64,000 nt of DNA from Candidatus Kapaibacterium sp. (GTDB lineage: Bacteria > Bacteroidota > Ignavibacteria > Kapaibacteriales > UBA2268), in NCBI GenBank assembly GCA_028376765.1, contig JAONBD010000005.1, positions 1-64,000 on the forward strand, read 5' to 3'. The notes beneath the pieces were generated by a model. That model made no database searches. It saw only the letters and a list, made by a program, of their open reading frames with translations, and was not told the origin of the DNA. This document shows, piece by piece, positions 1 to 10,261 of the stretch (position 1 is its first letter; each line of letters begins with the position of its first letter). The position numbers and the translations under genes are program-made.

Positions 1-16
1 AAATTTTCGGTGAGAA

Positions 17-748
17 ATGTCAAATAGAGAAGAATACAACGAAGAAAATGATATCGAGAGTATGGATCAAGATATCGAAAGTGATGAATTAGCTGAAACA
101 GCTAAAATTAAAAAGTATGGAAGTGCAATACTTGGTATTGTAGTTCTAATAGTACTAGCCTTTGCAGGTTTGAACTATATGCAAGATAAAGAAGCAAAAG
201 AATTGGAAGAAGCTACGATTAAATTAGAAAGAGTAATTCCATTGTTAGCTCAGGGGCAATACCAAGCTGCATTAGAAGGTGGTTCTCCTCAAGCGAATGG
301 ACAGCCTTTAGTAGGTTTGAGACAAATAGCTGACAGTTACAGTTCTATCGAAGCTGGCAAAACAGCATCATTTTATACTGCTAAAGCTATGGTTGAATTA
401 GGCAATACTAATGATGCTATAAGTTATTTCCAAAATGCAACTAGTTCTGAATCCGACATTATTAAAGTTGGATCTCATGCTGGTTTAGCTATGATAAATG
501 AATTGAAAAGTGATTGGGTGGCTGCTGCAGATAATTATGTAAAGGCTTCTGCCAATTTAAATTACACTGTCAAGAAAACTCAATACTTGTATTTTGCTGG
601 TAATTCTTACGAGAAAGCTGGAAACACTTCTAAAAGTGAAGAAATGTACCGCAAAGTACTTAAGCTTAATGCTAAAAACACTAGTGATGAATTTTCAAGT
701 CTATCAAGGGCTGGTCTAAATAGACTTGGCATGGAATTTGAATTGTAG
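17..748 (+). CDS. Membrane-anchored tetratricopeptide-repeat protein (YfgM/CcmG-TPR-like)
   Basis: Single N-terminal TM (YGSAILGIVVLIVLAFAGLNYM) followed by TPR-like helices. Confidence 0.7.
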   Translation: MSNREEYNEENDIESMDQDIESDELAETAKIKKYGSAILGIVVLIVLAFAGLNYMQDKEAKELEEATIKLERVIPLLAQGQYQAALEGGSPQANGQPLVGLRQIADSYSSIEAGKTASFYTAKAMVELGNTNDAISYFQNATSSESDIIKVGSHAGLAMINELKSDWVAAADNYVKASANLNYTVKKTQYLYFAGNSYEKAGNTSKSEEMYRKVLKLNAKNTSDEFSSLSRAGLNRLGMEFEL

Positions 749-828
749 TCACTGAATAATAGTATAAATTTTAAAATGAATATAAATAATATCAAATTTT
801 TAAATAATATAGTTTTGGAGGAATCTCT

Positions 829-3800
829 ATGCAACGATTGACTCATTTGAGTATATTTGCAATAATCCTGTCAATTTTCGGGGTGTCCAACGCCTCGGCG
901 GCAGATGTTATTGTCTCAGGTACTATCAAACCTAACGAGGTGATGGTATTCTTAAAAGACAATGACTATATAATCAATAAGTCTTTAGTGGTTGGCGGTA
1001 CATTAATTATCGAGCCAGGTACTAAAGTCATATTCTATCCTAATGGTAGATTAATTGATTCGACGGGTGGTAGAATCATCGCAGATGGTTTCGCAAGTGC
1101 CACTTACACATCAAACCCAGATATAGTAAACCCAAATACGTTGGATACTAATCGATTAAATCCTGTAGGGATATCTGGATTGAGCACAAATCCTAATGTT
1201 CCGACATCTTATAACGGGTACTCGGATTTGAATTATTTCTTGCACGGTCAAGGTAATAATCACGCTTATGCTGATGGTCCTGTTATAGATTTAACTGGAA
1301 CAAAAGCTGATCCAACGGTAAACCCTTTCAAATATAATGATATATTTAATGTATTGTTAGATACGGTTTCAAGATCAATCAAGAACTTGACTTATGATGA
1401 TTTTGGTTTCATCGTTCCTCCTGTTGCTAATAGAGAGGTTATTATACCTTACCAAATGGCAATGATGTTTTTAGCTAGTAAAATGGATAAAGACCCTGCT
1501 GGTGATGTAAACTTAAGAAACTTCCCTTGGAGTAGATTAGGTGATAAATCAGTTGATATTGGTGCCGGAGATACTGAAGCAAATGAAATTCAATTTATTG
1601 GTCAGCCAGCTACTAATTTCTCGAGAGAGTTAGGGCACATTGTTGTATTGCCTGGTGCTAGAGCTGCTTACTTTAGAAATTGTTCATTCGAAGGAATGAA
1701 AAAAGATACTACAGTAGATAGAGTTCCTTTGTTCTCTGAAACTCAAGCAAATGCTTTTCCTTGGGCTGTTAGTAACGACACTCCTGATTGGGATCAAATC
1801 AATAATGATTTGAGATTAGCATCAAATGGTAGTGGTGGAGCTATAACTACATTTTCAACTAGAACTTGGTTGTTAAGCTGTACTTTCGAAGACAACATCT
1901 CTAAATTTAGAGGTGGAGCTGTTCAATTCTTGCAAGCACCTAAAGGTTTCCCAATGGTGTTTAATAGTTTAAATGACTTGAAAAATAATTTAGGTGTTTA
2001 TCCATTGGATAAAAATCCTAATATTACTGATCCTGATGGAAATGCTTCTTCTGTTAATGCAGGGAATTTGAATAGAATACCTGCAATTGATTTAATTGAT
2101 GAACCAGGTTCTGAACCATTAACTGATGTTCAGAGAATGGCGTATGACGATTCAAGAATTTCAATTTTCTTAGGAAGATTTAGAAATAATACATTTATTA
2201 ATAATGAAGTAATCCTAGCTGATTATGGTTTTGTTACTATTGGTAATCAAACTGTTGGTAAAGATTTAGATGTTGCAACATACCCCTATGGGAGTGACTA
2301 CCAAAATATAGCTTATGGTGGTGCAATATATATTTCAGGTAGATCTGATAGTGAATATAGAAGAATGGAAGTTGGTTTTGGTGTTAATAACAGTATTAAT
2401 ATTGAATCAAATGGTATTTTAGGTTACCAAAGTGATGAGCTTGTAACTTTCGAAGATCCTGATACATTTAGAGCGGAATTAAACCAAGTAGAAAATAGAC
2501 AAGAACACCCTAATTCAATGGGTGCTAAAGGTGGAGCTGTTTATGTTGGAAGTTATACTTCTTTAATAGTAGCTGGTCAATTTATTGGCAATGAATCTTT
2601 AGCTAAATATTTTACAGAAATTGGAACTCCATTAGATGCTTCTAACTATTCACAGGGTGGAGCAATATTTCATGCTAATACATTAGGAAGACTTCAATTA
2701 AGAGGTGGACCTGCTAGAGATGATGTTTCTAACCCAACATTGTTTGAAAGCAACACTTCAGGTGCTGGTGGAGCAATATATGTTGATGGTAATACTAGCA
2801 ACTTTATGTCTCCAGTAATTGGTGGAACGGATAGATTATTGAATACTAGAGATTATGGATTTAATATTTTATTTAGAGATAACCGTGCATCAGTTCATGG
2901 TGGAGCAATATTCACAAAAAGAAATTTTTGGGTTAATGGTGCTGGTGGTGTTGAATCAAATCAACTAATTGGTTACGGTGGTAAATATCCTGTAAGATTT
3001 TGGAGTAATCACGCTGGTTTATCTGGTGGTGCAATTCACTCTGAAGTTCCAGATGCTCAAGTTCAACCAATTAACAAAAGAAACATAATCATTAAAAGAG
3101 CATCTTTTAGAAATAATGATGTAGCAATGAACATTGAAGAAAATACAAGAAAAGCTATCCGTGGTGGTGGTGCATTGTATGTAATCAATGGTGATTTGAA
3201 CGTAGTTCAAGGAACAGAGTTTGTTGAAAATGTTGTAAGAAATGGTAATGGTGCTGCGATTGCACAAGTAAATCCAAGATTATCTTCTGAGAAATTCTTT
3301 GTTTCTGATTTAGATAATGTTACTTACACAGATGGAATAGCTACAGATTATACATCAACAAATGGTGTGTTTACTTGGGCTGATAATGTGAATTATCCTG
3401 CTGATGTTAGAATGTTAACTAGATTTTATGAGAATGAAATTATTTTAGATTCTGACTCAGAATTTATTAATTCACAAATGGGTAATGGTTCTACTAATAG
3501 TATAACTGCTAATAATAGAATTCATGGTGATACTGATTTACAAGAAAATGGTATTGGTCTTGGTGGAGCATTATACATCTTAGGTGAAGTAAATAAAGAT
3601 TTAGATAGAACAAGAGATTCTGTACACTTTAATAGAGTTAGAATTCAAGGTAATAAGACATATTCTGGTCCTGCTGTTTATTCAGATAACTGGGATTTAA
3701 AATTAATTTTCAATAGATCATTAATTACAACTAATGAAGCTTACTCTGAAGCTGGTTCTATGCAAAATTTAATTAGAGGCCCTATCGAAAGAGACGGATC

Positions 3801-6800
3801 TGGTAATATTGAAGCTAACCAAGCATCAAGTGATTTAGCTGGTGCTGTAATATTTGGTGAGGTTCTAGGACCATTACCAAGTTCTATGTATTCAGAAGCT
3901 GCAAACTCGATATATAACAACAATTCAAGATTTTTAATCAGATTGCCTGATGCGCCTGATACAAAAGGTGTGTTAGCAGGTACTGCTGGAATTGGTTTTG
4001 GTGGAACAGATACTTTAAGAGGTAACTACTGGGGTAAAACAGAAGTTAATGTAAGAGTAGATGTTGCTAACTTAATTTATAATGATTCAACACAAGGATT
4101 TTATCCAGGTGCAGAATTTGAAACATTCTTTGTTGCTGGTGATGGTAATACATGGTTGCCAATCAATAATTCATGGGTTGCTGGTGATGATGCAAGAGCT
4201 CAAGGTCCTCACGAATCATTACAGAGATATACTTATGAGACAGTTCCTTTAAGAAACTTAGATCAAGGTTTACCAACTTATGATGAAAATACTGTTGGTG
4301 ATCTTTCTATTCCTGAAAATTTATTATTCTCAGGTCATATATATGATATTCATGATAAAGGTACAGATATTAAATCAGCAGATTATTCTGCTAGAAGAAT
4401 GAGCCCTATTGAAGATTTCGCTGTAGGTATCCCTCCAGTATTGAAAAACTTTGATAACACTGCTCTTCCTTCTAATACTAAATATGTTAAAAGATATGTT
4501 AGAGATCAGTATTGTTTAGAAGATGATAGATATTCAGACTTTATGGCAGTATTGCAAAAAGAATATAGCCCTGATACAGATGGTGATTTCTATCATCCAA
4601 TCGGACAGCCTCTTTTCTTAGAAGCTGAAGCTGATTATGATGGATTAGTTGAAAGATCAAATCACGATATGTTCATTTCTAACGAATCAGTATTCTTTGT
4701 AATCAATGAAACTACTGGTGATTTTATTAGAGTTAATTTAAATCAAGTTTCTGAAGAAGCTCCTACAAGAGAAGTTTTAAGAGGAAGAGTTGATTTTGTT
4801 CCTGATTCTACAAACAGAATTCCTAATACATTAATTAGAAGAACTACTGAAGGTTTATTAAACTTCGGTTCTGGTGATAATTTATTAAGAGCTTTAGAAG
4901 ATAATCCTTACAATGAAGATAACGCTACTTTATTAGGTAGAAAATATTCTCACAATGAAAATTCGTTTGCAGGCGTAACAAATCTATTTTCAAATAGACC
5001 AGATTTACCTGCTGATAATAATGATAGAGCAACTTTCTTTGCTGGTGAGAGATATAGAACTTTACCTGTGAACGTTGGTGATAACATTAGAGTAGTATCA
5101 AGAACAAAATTATGGCAAGATGGTGTAGTGCCTGCATTTGAACAAGGTATTGAATTTGCTATCTCAGCTGGTATCGAAGCTCCTCAATTTACTGGAGATA
5201 TTGTTAAATTAAGAGATACTCCAATTATTGAAATTAGACCTACAGAAGATCCAAACGGAACAGATTTATTAGATACTAACGAAATAGTTGAATACAGAAA
5301 TACTATTTTTGTTAGAGAAGATAGAACTTACCCAGCTAACGATGGTGCTTATGGTTCTCAAACAAGAGATTCAATCTTATCAATGACTGCAATCGATAGT
5401 AATAACTATTATGATCCAAGAGCTATATTAATTCCTTCACAAGATAAATATACTTATTTGACTTACAACTGGTCATTTAATGCTAATAGCGGTCTTGCAA
5501 ACTGGATGTCTGTTGATACATTATTTGCAGGTGACGGAACTACAAATGTTAAAGATGGTGCAATCGGATACCAACAGTTCTCTGGTCAACCAATGAATCC
5601 TTATGTAGTTCCTGGTGGAGAAGATGTAAATGTTACAGTTTATAGCTACCCTCCTCACTTTAGAACTATTGATTCATTAAAAGCAGAATATGGATGGGAT
5701 AGCGATAATGATACTTTAGCTAAATTTATAGAATTGTATCCAAGTTATTTCCACTCACAATCATATACTGATAATGCAAGATATTTACAACAAGATACTA
5801 TTGATATTGGAAATACTGCTAACCTTACTTTTGCAAATGACTATACATTCAAATTGTTTGTAGTTGATTCATTGCCAAGATGGTTAGATTGGGATTATAC
5901 TTCAGAGACAATTACAAGAAATTGGTCTGATGGTTCTCCAAGAGATATACAAGTTGTTTACGAACCTTCTGTAAGACCTTGTTTCGAAGCTGATGCAAGA
6001 CTTGATGAAGATTTAACTCCAAGAAGATTAGTAGCAAACTTAACTGATAAACTAAGATTCCAAGTTGATATTAATACTGATGATGAACTTGAAGATGAAT
6101 GGGCTGCTAGAGTTCATAACTGGCCATTTACTTATGGTAGAACTGCTTACGGTTTCCGTAACACTATCGTATCTGCTGGTGATACTGTAATTATTGATGA
6201 TACTGAGTATCTAGATGAAAATGGTGATCCTCAAGTACAGGTAAATCAAATTAGACCTTCTTGGTTAGCTAACGAATATTTATATGAATATAACTCTGAT
6301 ACTGATCAAGATGTATTGAATCAATTCTTTACAACAAGCGGTCAAATCAATGCAAGAATTGATAGACAAGATGCATTGAACTTACTTTCAAGAGAAACAG
6401 ATATTAATGGTGCATTAAACTTAGATACTACAATGACTGTTGTTGTAAACGATGGTCATGGTGGAAAAAGAGAATTAGAATTTGATATTCTAGTTAACGT
6501 TGCTCCTGAAATTACTACTACTAATTTAGATAATGCTAAAGAAGATGAAAGATACAATCCACAGTTGTTAAACTTGGACAGAGGTATTCAAGTTGCTGAC
6601 TTTAACTTCGATCAAGAACATACTTTTGAATTAATATATGATGGCGATTATGCTAATGGTATACCTAAAGATAACTGTTTCCCTGAAGCAGGAAATTGGG
6701 AACTTGGAACAGACTACTTTAACGATACTCCAGATTGGTTGTTAATTAACCGTACAAGTGGATTGTTATATGGTACTCCTAGAGTTACTGATGCTCCAAG

Positions 6801-8100
6801 AACAGAAAATGTATCTGTATTAGTTACAGATTCTGAAGGCTTAACTGCTGTAAGAGTATTCCAATTACAAGTTGATTCTACAAACCATTTACCAGACATA
6901 ACAGCTGTACCTAGTACTGATTGTTTTGATATTGGTGGTGAATATTCAGATACAATTAAAGTTACAGATATTGATTTGTTAAGAGACGAATTAGGATTTG
7001 AAGAAACTTTAACTATCGAAGTTATTGAACCTGCAACTGGATTTACAGTAACTCCTTCAACTTTAACTGGTGCTTTAGCAGATTCAATTCAAAATGTAGT
7101 AATCTCTTCTACAAGCATTCCTGATGGTTTCAGAGATGAAGATGGTAAAGGTGTTATTAGAGTAAGAGTAACAGATAAAGATGGTAATGTAATTATTAAA
7201 GAATATAGACTTAACCTTTCTGATCCAGTTAACTTCGTTTGTAAGTTAGAAATTAGTAACAGTATTGGTGCTTTTGAAGAACTATACTGGGGTGCTGCTT
7301 CTGGTAACAACCCAACAACTGGTGATGGTAAAGATGGAGATTCTGAAATTGGAAAATTAGATACTAACTTCTGTGAGTATGAATTACCTCCACTACCTAC
7401 AGTAGATGTATTTGATGCTAGATGGACATTGCCTTCAAGAAATGGTGTTGCTAGAACAATTTATCCTGATGGAACTGGTTTAGATGATACTCAATTCTTC
7501 TTGTACAAAGCTGAATTCCAACCAGGTGGTGAAAACGGTAATGTATCTAGTAGATACCCAATTACAGTTGAATGGGATAGAACTTGTATTCCTTCTGCTA
7601 CTGATACTGATAAGAATCCTTTAGGTTCTAACTGGTATATGTGGGATGGATTCTCTAATGGAGATTTCTTCACAGTAGAAATGAGAACAGGTGAAAGTAA
7701 AGGTTTTGAAACAGTAGAAATTAATGGTGATATGGTAACATTAACTATTACTAATACAACAATTAATTCAATTATTATATTAGCTGATATCCCTGGTGAT
7801 GTTGAGTCTGATGTAGCAACTGTTCAAACTGCTATTACAAGTGTTAACCCTAATCCAATTGATGAAAATGCAAATATTGAATTTGTATTAGCTGAAGCTG
7901 GAAATGTACAAATTGACATTGTTGATTTATTTGGTAACGTAGTTACAACTTTATCTAACGAAGTTTATGCAGCTGGTAACCATAACATTAATTGGGATGC
8001 GAAATCTCAAACTGGTCAAAGATTAGCAAGTGGATATTACAATGTAAGATTAGTAAGCGGTGGTAAAACATCTGCTCTACCAGTTCAAATTGTAAAATAA
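829..8100 (+). CDS. Giant secreted surface protein: beta-helix with Pmp-like GGA(I/L/V)/FxxN repeats, Ig/cadherin-like region, T9SS type A C-terminal sorting domain
   Basis: Signal peptide ending SNASA; about ten GGAI/GGAV/GGAL motifs; Ig-like APEITT...WLLINRTSGLLYGTP; C-terminal SVNPNPIDENANIEFVLAEAGNVQIDIVDLFGNVV...GYYNVRLVSGGKTSALPVQIVK; strong SD ttttGGAGGaatctctATG. Confidence 0.85.
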   Translation: MQRLTHLSIFAIILSIFGVSNASAADVIVSGTIKPNEVMVFLKDNDYIINKSLVVGGTLIIEPGTKVIFYPNGRLIDSTGGRIIADGFASATYTSNPDIVNPNTLDTNRLNPVGISGLSTNPNVPTSYNGYSDLNYFLHGQGNNHAYADGPVIDLTGTKADPTVNPFKYNDIFNVLLDTVSRSIKNLTYDDFGFIVPPVANREVIIPYQMAMMFLASKMDKDPAGDVNLRNFPWSRLGDKSVDIGAGDTEANEIQFIGQPATNFSRELGHIVVLPGARAAYFRNCSFEGMKKDTTVDRVPLFSETQANAFPWAVSNDTPDWDQINNDLRLASNGSGGAITTFSTRTWLLSCTFEDNISKFRGGAVQFLQAPKGFPMVFNSLNDLKNNLGVYPLDKNPNITDPDGNASSVNAGNLNRIPAIDLIDEPGSEPLTDVQRMAYDDSRISIFLGRFRNNTFINNEVILADYGFVTIGNQTVGKDLDVATYPYGSDYQNIAYGGAIYISGRSDSEYRRMEVGFGVNNSINIESNGILGYQSDELVTFEDPDTFRAELNQVENRQEHPNSMGAKGGAVYVGSYTSLIVAGQFIGNESLAKYFTEIGTPLDASNYSQGGAIFHANTLGRLQLRGGPARDDVSNPTLFESNTSGAGGAIYVDGNTSNFMSPVIGGTDRLLNTRDYGFNILFRDNRASVHGGAIFTKRNFWVNGAGGVESNQLIGYGGKYPVRFWSNHAGLSGGAIHSEVPDAQVQPINKRNIIIKRASFRNNDVAMNIEENTRKAIRGGGALYVINGDLNVVQGTEFVENVVRNGNGAAIAQVNPRLSSEKFFVSDLDNVTYTDGIATDYTSTNGVFTWADNVNYPADVRMLTRFYENEIILDSDSEFINSQMGNGSTNSITANNRIHGDTDLQENGIGLGGALYILGEVNKDLDRTRDSVHFNRVRIQGNKTYSGPAVYSDNWDLKLIFNRSLITTNEAYSEAGSMQNLIRGPIERDGSGNIEANQASSDLAGAVIFGEVLGPLPSSMYSEAANSIYNNNSRFLIRLPDAPDTKGVLAGTAGIGFGGTDTLRGNYWGKTEVNVRVDVANLIYNDSTQGFYPGAEFETFFVAGDGNTWLPINNSWVAGDDARAQGPHESLQRYTYETVPLRNLDQGLPTYDENTVGDLSIPENLLFSGHIYDIHDKGTDIKSADYSARRMSPIEDFAVGIPPVLKNFDNTALPSNTKYVKRYVRDQYCLEDDRYSDFMAVLQKEYSPDTDGDFYHPIGQPLFLEAEADYDGLVERSNHDMFISNESVFFVINETTGDFIRVNLNQVSEEAPTREVLRGRVDFVPDSTNRIPNTLIRRTTEGLLNFGSGDNLLRALEDNPYNEDNATLLGRKYSHNENSFAGVTNLFSNRPDLPADNNDRATFFAGERYRTLPVNVGDNIRVVSRTKLWQDGVVPAFEQGIEFAISAGIEAPQFTGDIVKLRDTPIIEIRPTEDPNGTDLLDTNEIVEYRNTIFVREDRTYPANDGAYGSQTRDSILSMTAIDSNNYYDPRAILIPSQDKYTYLTYNWSFNANSGLANWMSVDTLFAGDGTTNVKDGAIGYQQFSGQPMNPYVVPGGEDVNVTVYSYPPHFRTIDSLKAEYGWDSDNDTLAKFIELYPSYFHSQSYTDNARYLQQDTIDIGNTANLTFANDYTFKLFVVDSLPRWLDWDYTSETITRNWSDGSPRDIQVVYEPSVRPCFEADARLDEDLTPRRLVANLTDKLRFQVDINTDDELEDEWAARVHNWPFTYGRTAYGFRNTIVSAGDTVIIDDTEYLDENGDPQVQVNQIRPSWLANEYLYEYNSDTDQDVLNQFFTTSGQINARIDRQDALNLLSRETDINGALNLDTTMTVVVNDGHGGKRELEFDILVNVAPEITTTNLDNAKEDERYNPQLLNLDRGIQVADFNFDQEHTFELIYDGDYANGIPKDNCFPEAGNWELGTDYFNDTPDWLLINRTSGLLYGTPRVTDAPRTENVSVLVTDSEGLTAVRVFQLQVDSTNHLPDITAVPSTDCFDIGGEYSDTIKVTDIDLLRDELGFEETLTIEVIEPATGFTVTPSTLTGALADSIQNVVISSTSIPDGFRDEDGKGVIRVRVTDKDGNVIIKEYRLNLSDPVNFVCKLEISNSIGAFEELYWGAASGNNPTTGDGKDGDSEIGKLDTNFCEYELPPLPTVDVFDARWTLPSRNGVARTIYPDGTGLDDTQFFLYKAEFQPGGENGNVSSRYPITVEWDRTCIPSATDTDKNPLGSNWYMWDGFSNGDFFTVEMRTGESKGFETVEINGDMVTLTITNTTINSIIILADIPGDVESDVATVQTAITSVNPNPIDENANIEFVLAEAGNVQIDIVDLFGNVVTTLSNEVYAAGNHNINWDAKSQTGQRLASGYYNVRLVSGGKTSALPVQIVK

Positions 8101-8104
8101 TTTA

Positions 8105-8135
8105 TAGGGGTAGGTGAAGAACCTACCCTACTTTT
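8105..8135 (+). terminator. Intrinsic terminator-like hairpin
   Basis: TAGGGGTAGGT-gaaga-ACCTACCCTA (one bulged G) followed by CTTTT, just after the giant gene. Confidence 0.6.
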
Positions 8136-8157
8136 AAATAGATAATTAAAAAAAAAT

Positions 8158-10260
8158 ATGGAGTTTAAAATGAACTATAATATCCTTAAGCTTACTTTGG
8201 CAATAGTTGGGCTAACGCTTTTAACTAATACCAAAGCGCTAGGAAATTTATCTGGAGAATTCAATAGTCCAACCATAACTATTGTCTCTGATTATGATAG
8301 ATTAGATTTTGCTAACGCAGATGTTAGCGATTATGAAGCATCCGATTTTGAAGATATTGCTGGTTTTGGCGATGCTGATGATGGGTATGTAAAAATAAAA
8401 ATGAAATTCGATTACGATTTGGCTGGTGTTGTAACAGATGAAATCTGGGTATCAGTTAATGGTTTTGTAACATTTGTAGAACCTCTTAACTTACCTCAAA
8501 ATGATTCTGATGGATTATTTACTAATGATGCAGGAAGATTTCAACAATATGTAATTGCTCCTTTTTGGGGTGACCACTACTTTAGAGATATAAATGATGC
8601 TCCTTTAGGTTATGAACCTTCAGATCTATTAATTCAAAATTCTGATGATAAGTTAATTATCGAATGGAGAAATCTAAATATTAATGATAAAACAATTCCT
8701 TCTTCAATAGGTAATTTTCAATTAATATTATACAAATCTGAATTTGCATTTAGCCGCCAAGGAAATATCGAATTTGCTTATGGACTAGTAAATGGTGGTT
8801 CTGGTGCTACAGTTATTACTGATGGTGCTGCAATTGGTGTTAAAGCCGAAGGTGTTGACTATATTAATGGCCTTTGTTGGGATCCAGATGATATAGCTTG
8901 TAATCCTTTTGCATCAAACAGAAAAAGTAACGCTTGGCAACCTTCAGGTGGAACTAATAGAAGAATTTCTGTTCAAGTTCAACCAGTTCCTAGAGTACTT
9001 CAATCATGGGGTGATGGCGATACTGATTTATCACAAGGTGAAGGTCAAAGACACTTTAACTTGCAACAAAACAGATTTGTAACTTATAATGATGTAAGAT
9101 TAATTCTTAGATCTGTAGTTGAAAATAAAGAATTAGATTCTGCTTTAGGAAATAGAGCATTTCACGCTGATGTAGATCACGATGGAAGATTTTCGAGAGT
9201 AGATACTGTTGTTTGGGCAACTAATGATCAAGGTGCATTTATAAACAGTGCTGGTGAACTACTTTTATATAGACCTGATTCTGATAGTGATGGTATTGTT
9301 GATGATTTCAATGGTGTAACTGATGATATTGATGATGGTGGCGGACTTCAATATATCTTTTATGATAATCTTGTAGATTTTAATGCTAATCAAAATCCTC
9401 AATTACCTGATGCTTATATTCATTTGATTAATACTACATTAGTTGAAGATATTCCAATCAGAAGCGAAAGATATCAAGATGATTTACCAGACAATATTTC
9501 TAGAATTAATCAAATATTCTTTAGAGCTGATGAAAGAGATGCATCTTTAATTTCTGCTTACCTAAAAGCAAAAGTAGTTTCACTTCCTTGGAGATGGGAT
9601 ACTGTAAGTAATGGTAAAGTTACTTATGCTGAAAAAATTGCAAATGACATTACATTTGGTGAAGCTGTAGATATGAATGGTATTTATAGAATACCTGTTT
9701 ATACAAATGGAATCGCTAATGATTTAGTTAGTAGTTTCTTTAATTTTGATGCTGATATCAAAGCTGTTGAAATAACTAATAATAACGATGAATTTGCACA
9801 AGCAGAATTTGAGAATGGTAATTTTGTATTTATTGGTACAGAAACTTATTCATCAAACGAACCATTTGCTTATATCTATGTAGAAACTGCAAAGAATGAG
9901 ATAAATGTAACTAATACTAGATTTAATGATGAAAATACTGCTAATCAAACAATAGTATTAAATTCAAGTAACGAATCAGTAGTTAGCATGAATGCTACTC
10001 CTACTGTATTTAATCCTGTTAATACAAATACTACATTGAATGTAAATGTTCCTTTAGAAGGGTATTATACTTTAAATGTTTATGATATTAAGGGTAATTT
10101 AGTAAATACAATATTCAAAGGTAATTTAAACGCTAATAACTATGAGTTTAAATTTAATGGACAAAACACAACAGGTTCTTATTTGCCAGCTGGTATCTAT
10201 CTTTATAGATTAAGTGGTAATGAAATCAATATCTCAACTAAAACTGTAATTCAAAGATAA
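8158..10260 (+). CDS. Secreted T9SS cargo with nidogen/lectin-like N-terminal region and a dockerin-like Ca-binding segment
   Basis: Signal peptide; ISVNGFVTF...APFWGD-type region; NDVRLILR...ADVDHDGRFSRVDTVVWA; C-terminal T9SS-like domain ending LPAGIYLYRLSGNEINISTKTVIQR. Confidence 0.75.
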   Translation: MEFKMNYNILKLTLAIVGLTLLTNTKALGNLSGEFNSPTITIVSDYDRLDFANADVSDYEASDFEDIAGFGDADDGYVKIKMKFDYDLAGVVTDEIWVSVNGFVTFVEPLNLPQNDSDGLFTNDAGRFQQYVIAPFWGDHYFRDINDAPLGYEPSDLLIQNSDDKLIIEWRNLNINDKTIPSSIGNFQLILYKSEFAFSRQGNIEFAYGLVNGGSGATVITDGAAIGVKAEGVDYINGLCWDPDDIACNPFASNRKSNAWQPSGGTNRRISVQVQPVPRVLQSWGDGDTDLSQGEGQRHFNLQQNRFVTYNDVRLILRSVVENKELDSALGNRAFHADVDHDGRFSRVDTVVWATNDQGAFINSAGELLLYRPDSDSDGIVDDFNGVTDDIDDGGGLQYIFYDNLVDFNANQNPQLPDAYIHLINTTLVEDIPIRSERYQDDLPDNISRINQIFFRADERDASLISAYLKAKVVSLPWRWDTVSNGKVTYAEKIANDITFGEAVDMNGIYRIPVYTNGIANDLVSSFFNFDADIKAVEITNNNDEFAQAEFENGNFVFIGTETYSSNEPFAYIYVETAKNEINVTNTRFNDENTANQTIVLNSSNESVVSMNATPTVFNPVNTNTTLNVNVPLEGYYTLNVYDIKGNLVNTIFKGNLNANNYEFKFNGQNTTGSYLPAGIYLYRLSGNEINISTKTVIQR

Positions 10261-10261
10261 C

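Noticed and set aside
815-828. TAGTTTTG (TAnnTTTG) just before the giant gene
   Set aside because: It abuts the SD and would leave almost no leader; no TTTG at proper spacing. Probably chance in AT-rich DNA.
3019-3267. Antisense ORF within the giant gene
   Set aside because: Shadow ORF of a repetitive coding region.
1834-3600. Repeated GGTGGAGCAATAT units as a DNA tandem repeat or CRISPR-like array
   Set aside because: Irregular spacing (about 80 to 400 bp) in frame with coding GGAI motifs; protein-level repeats only.
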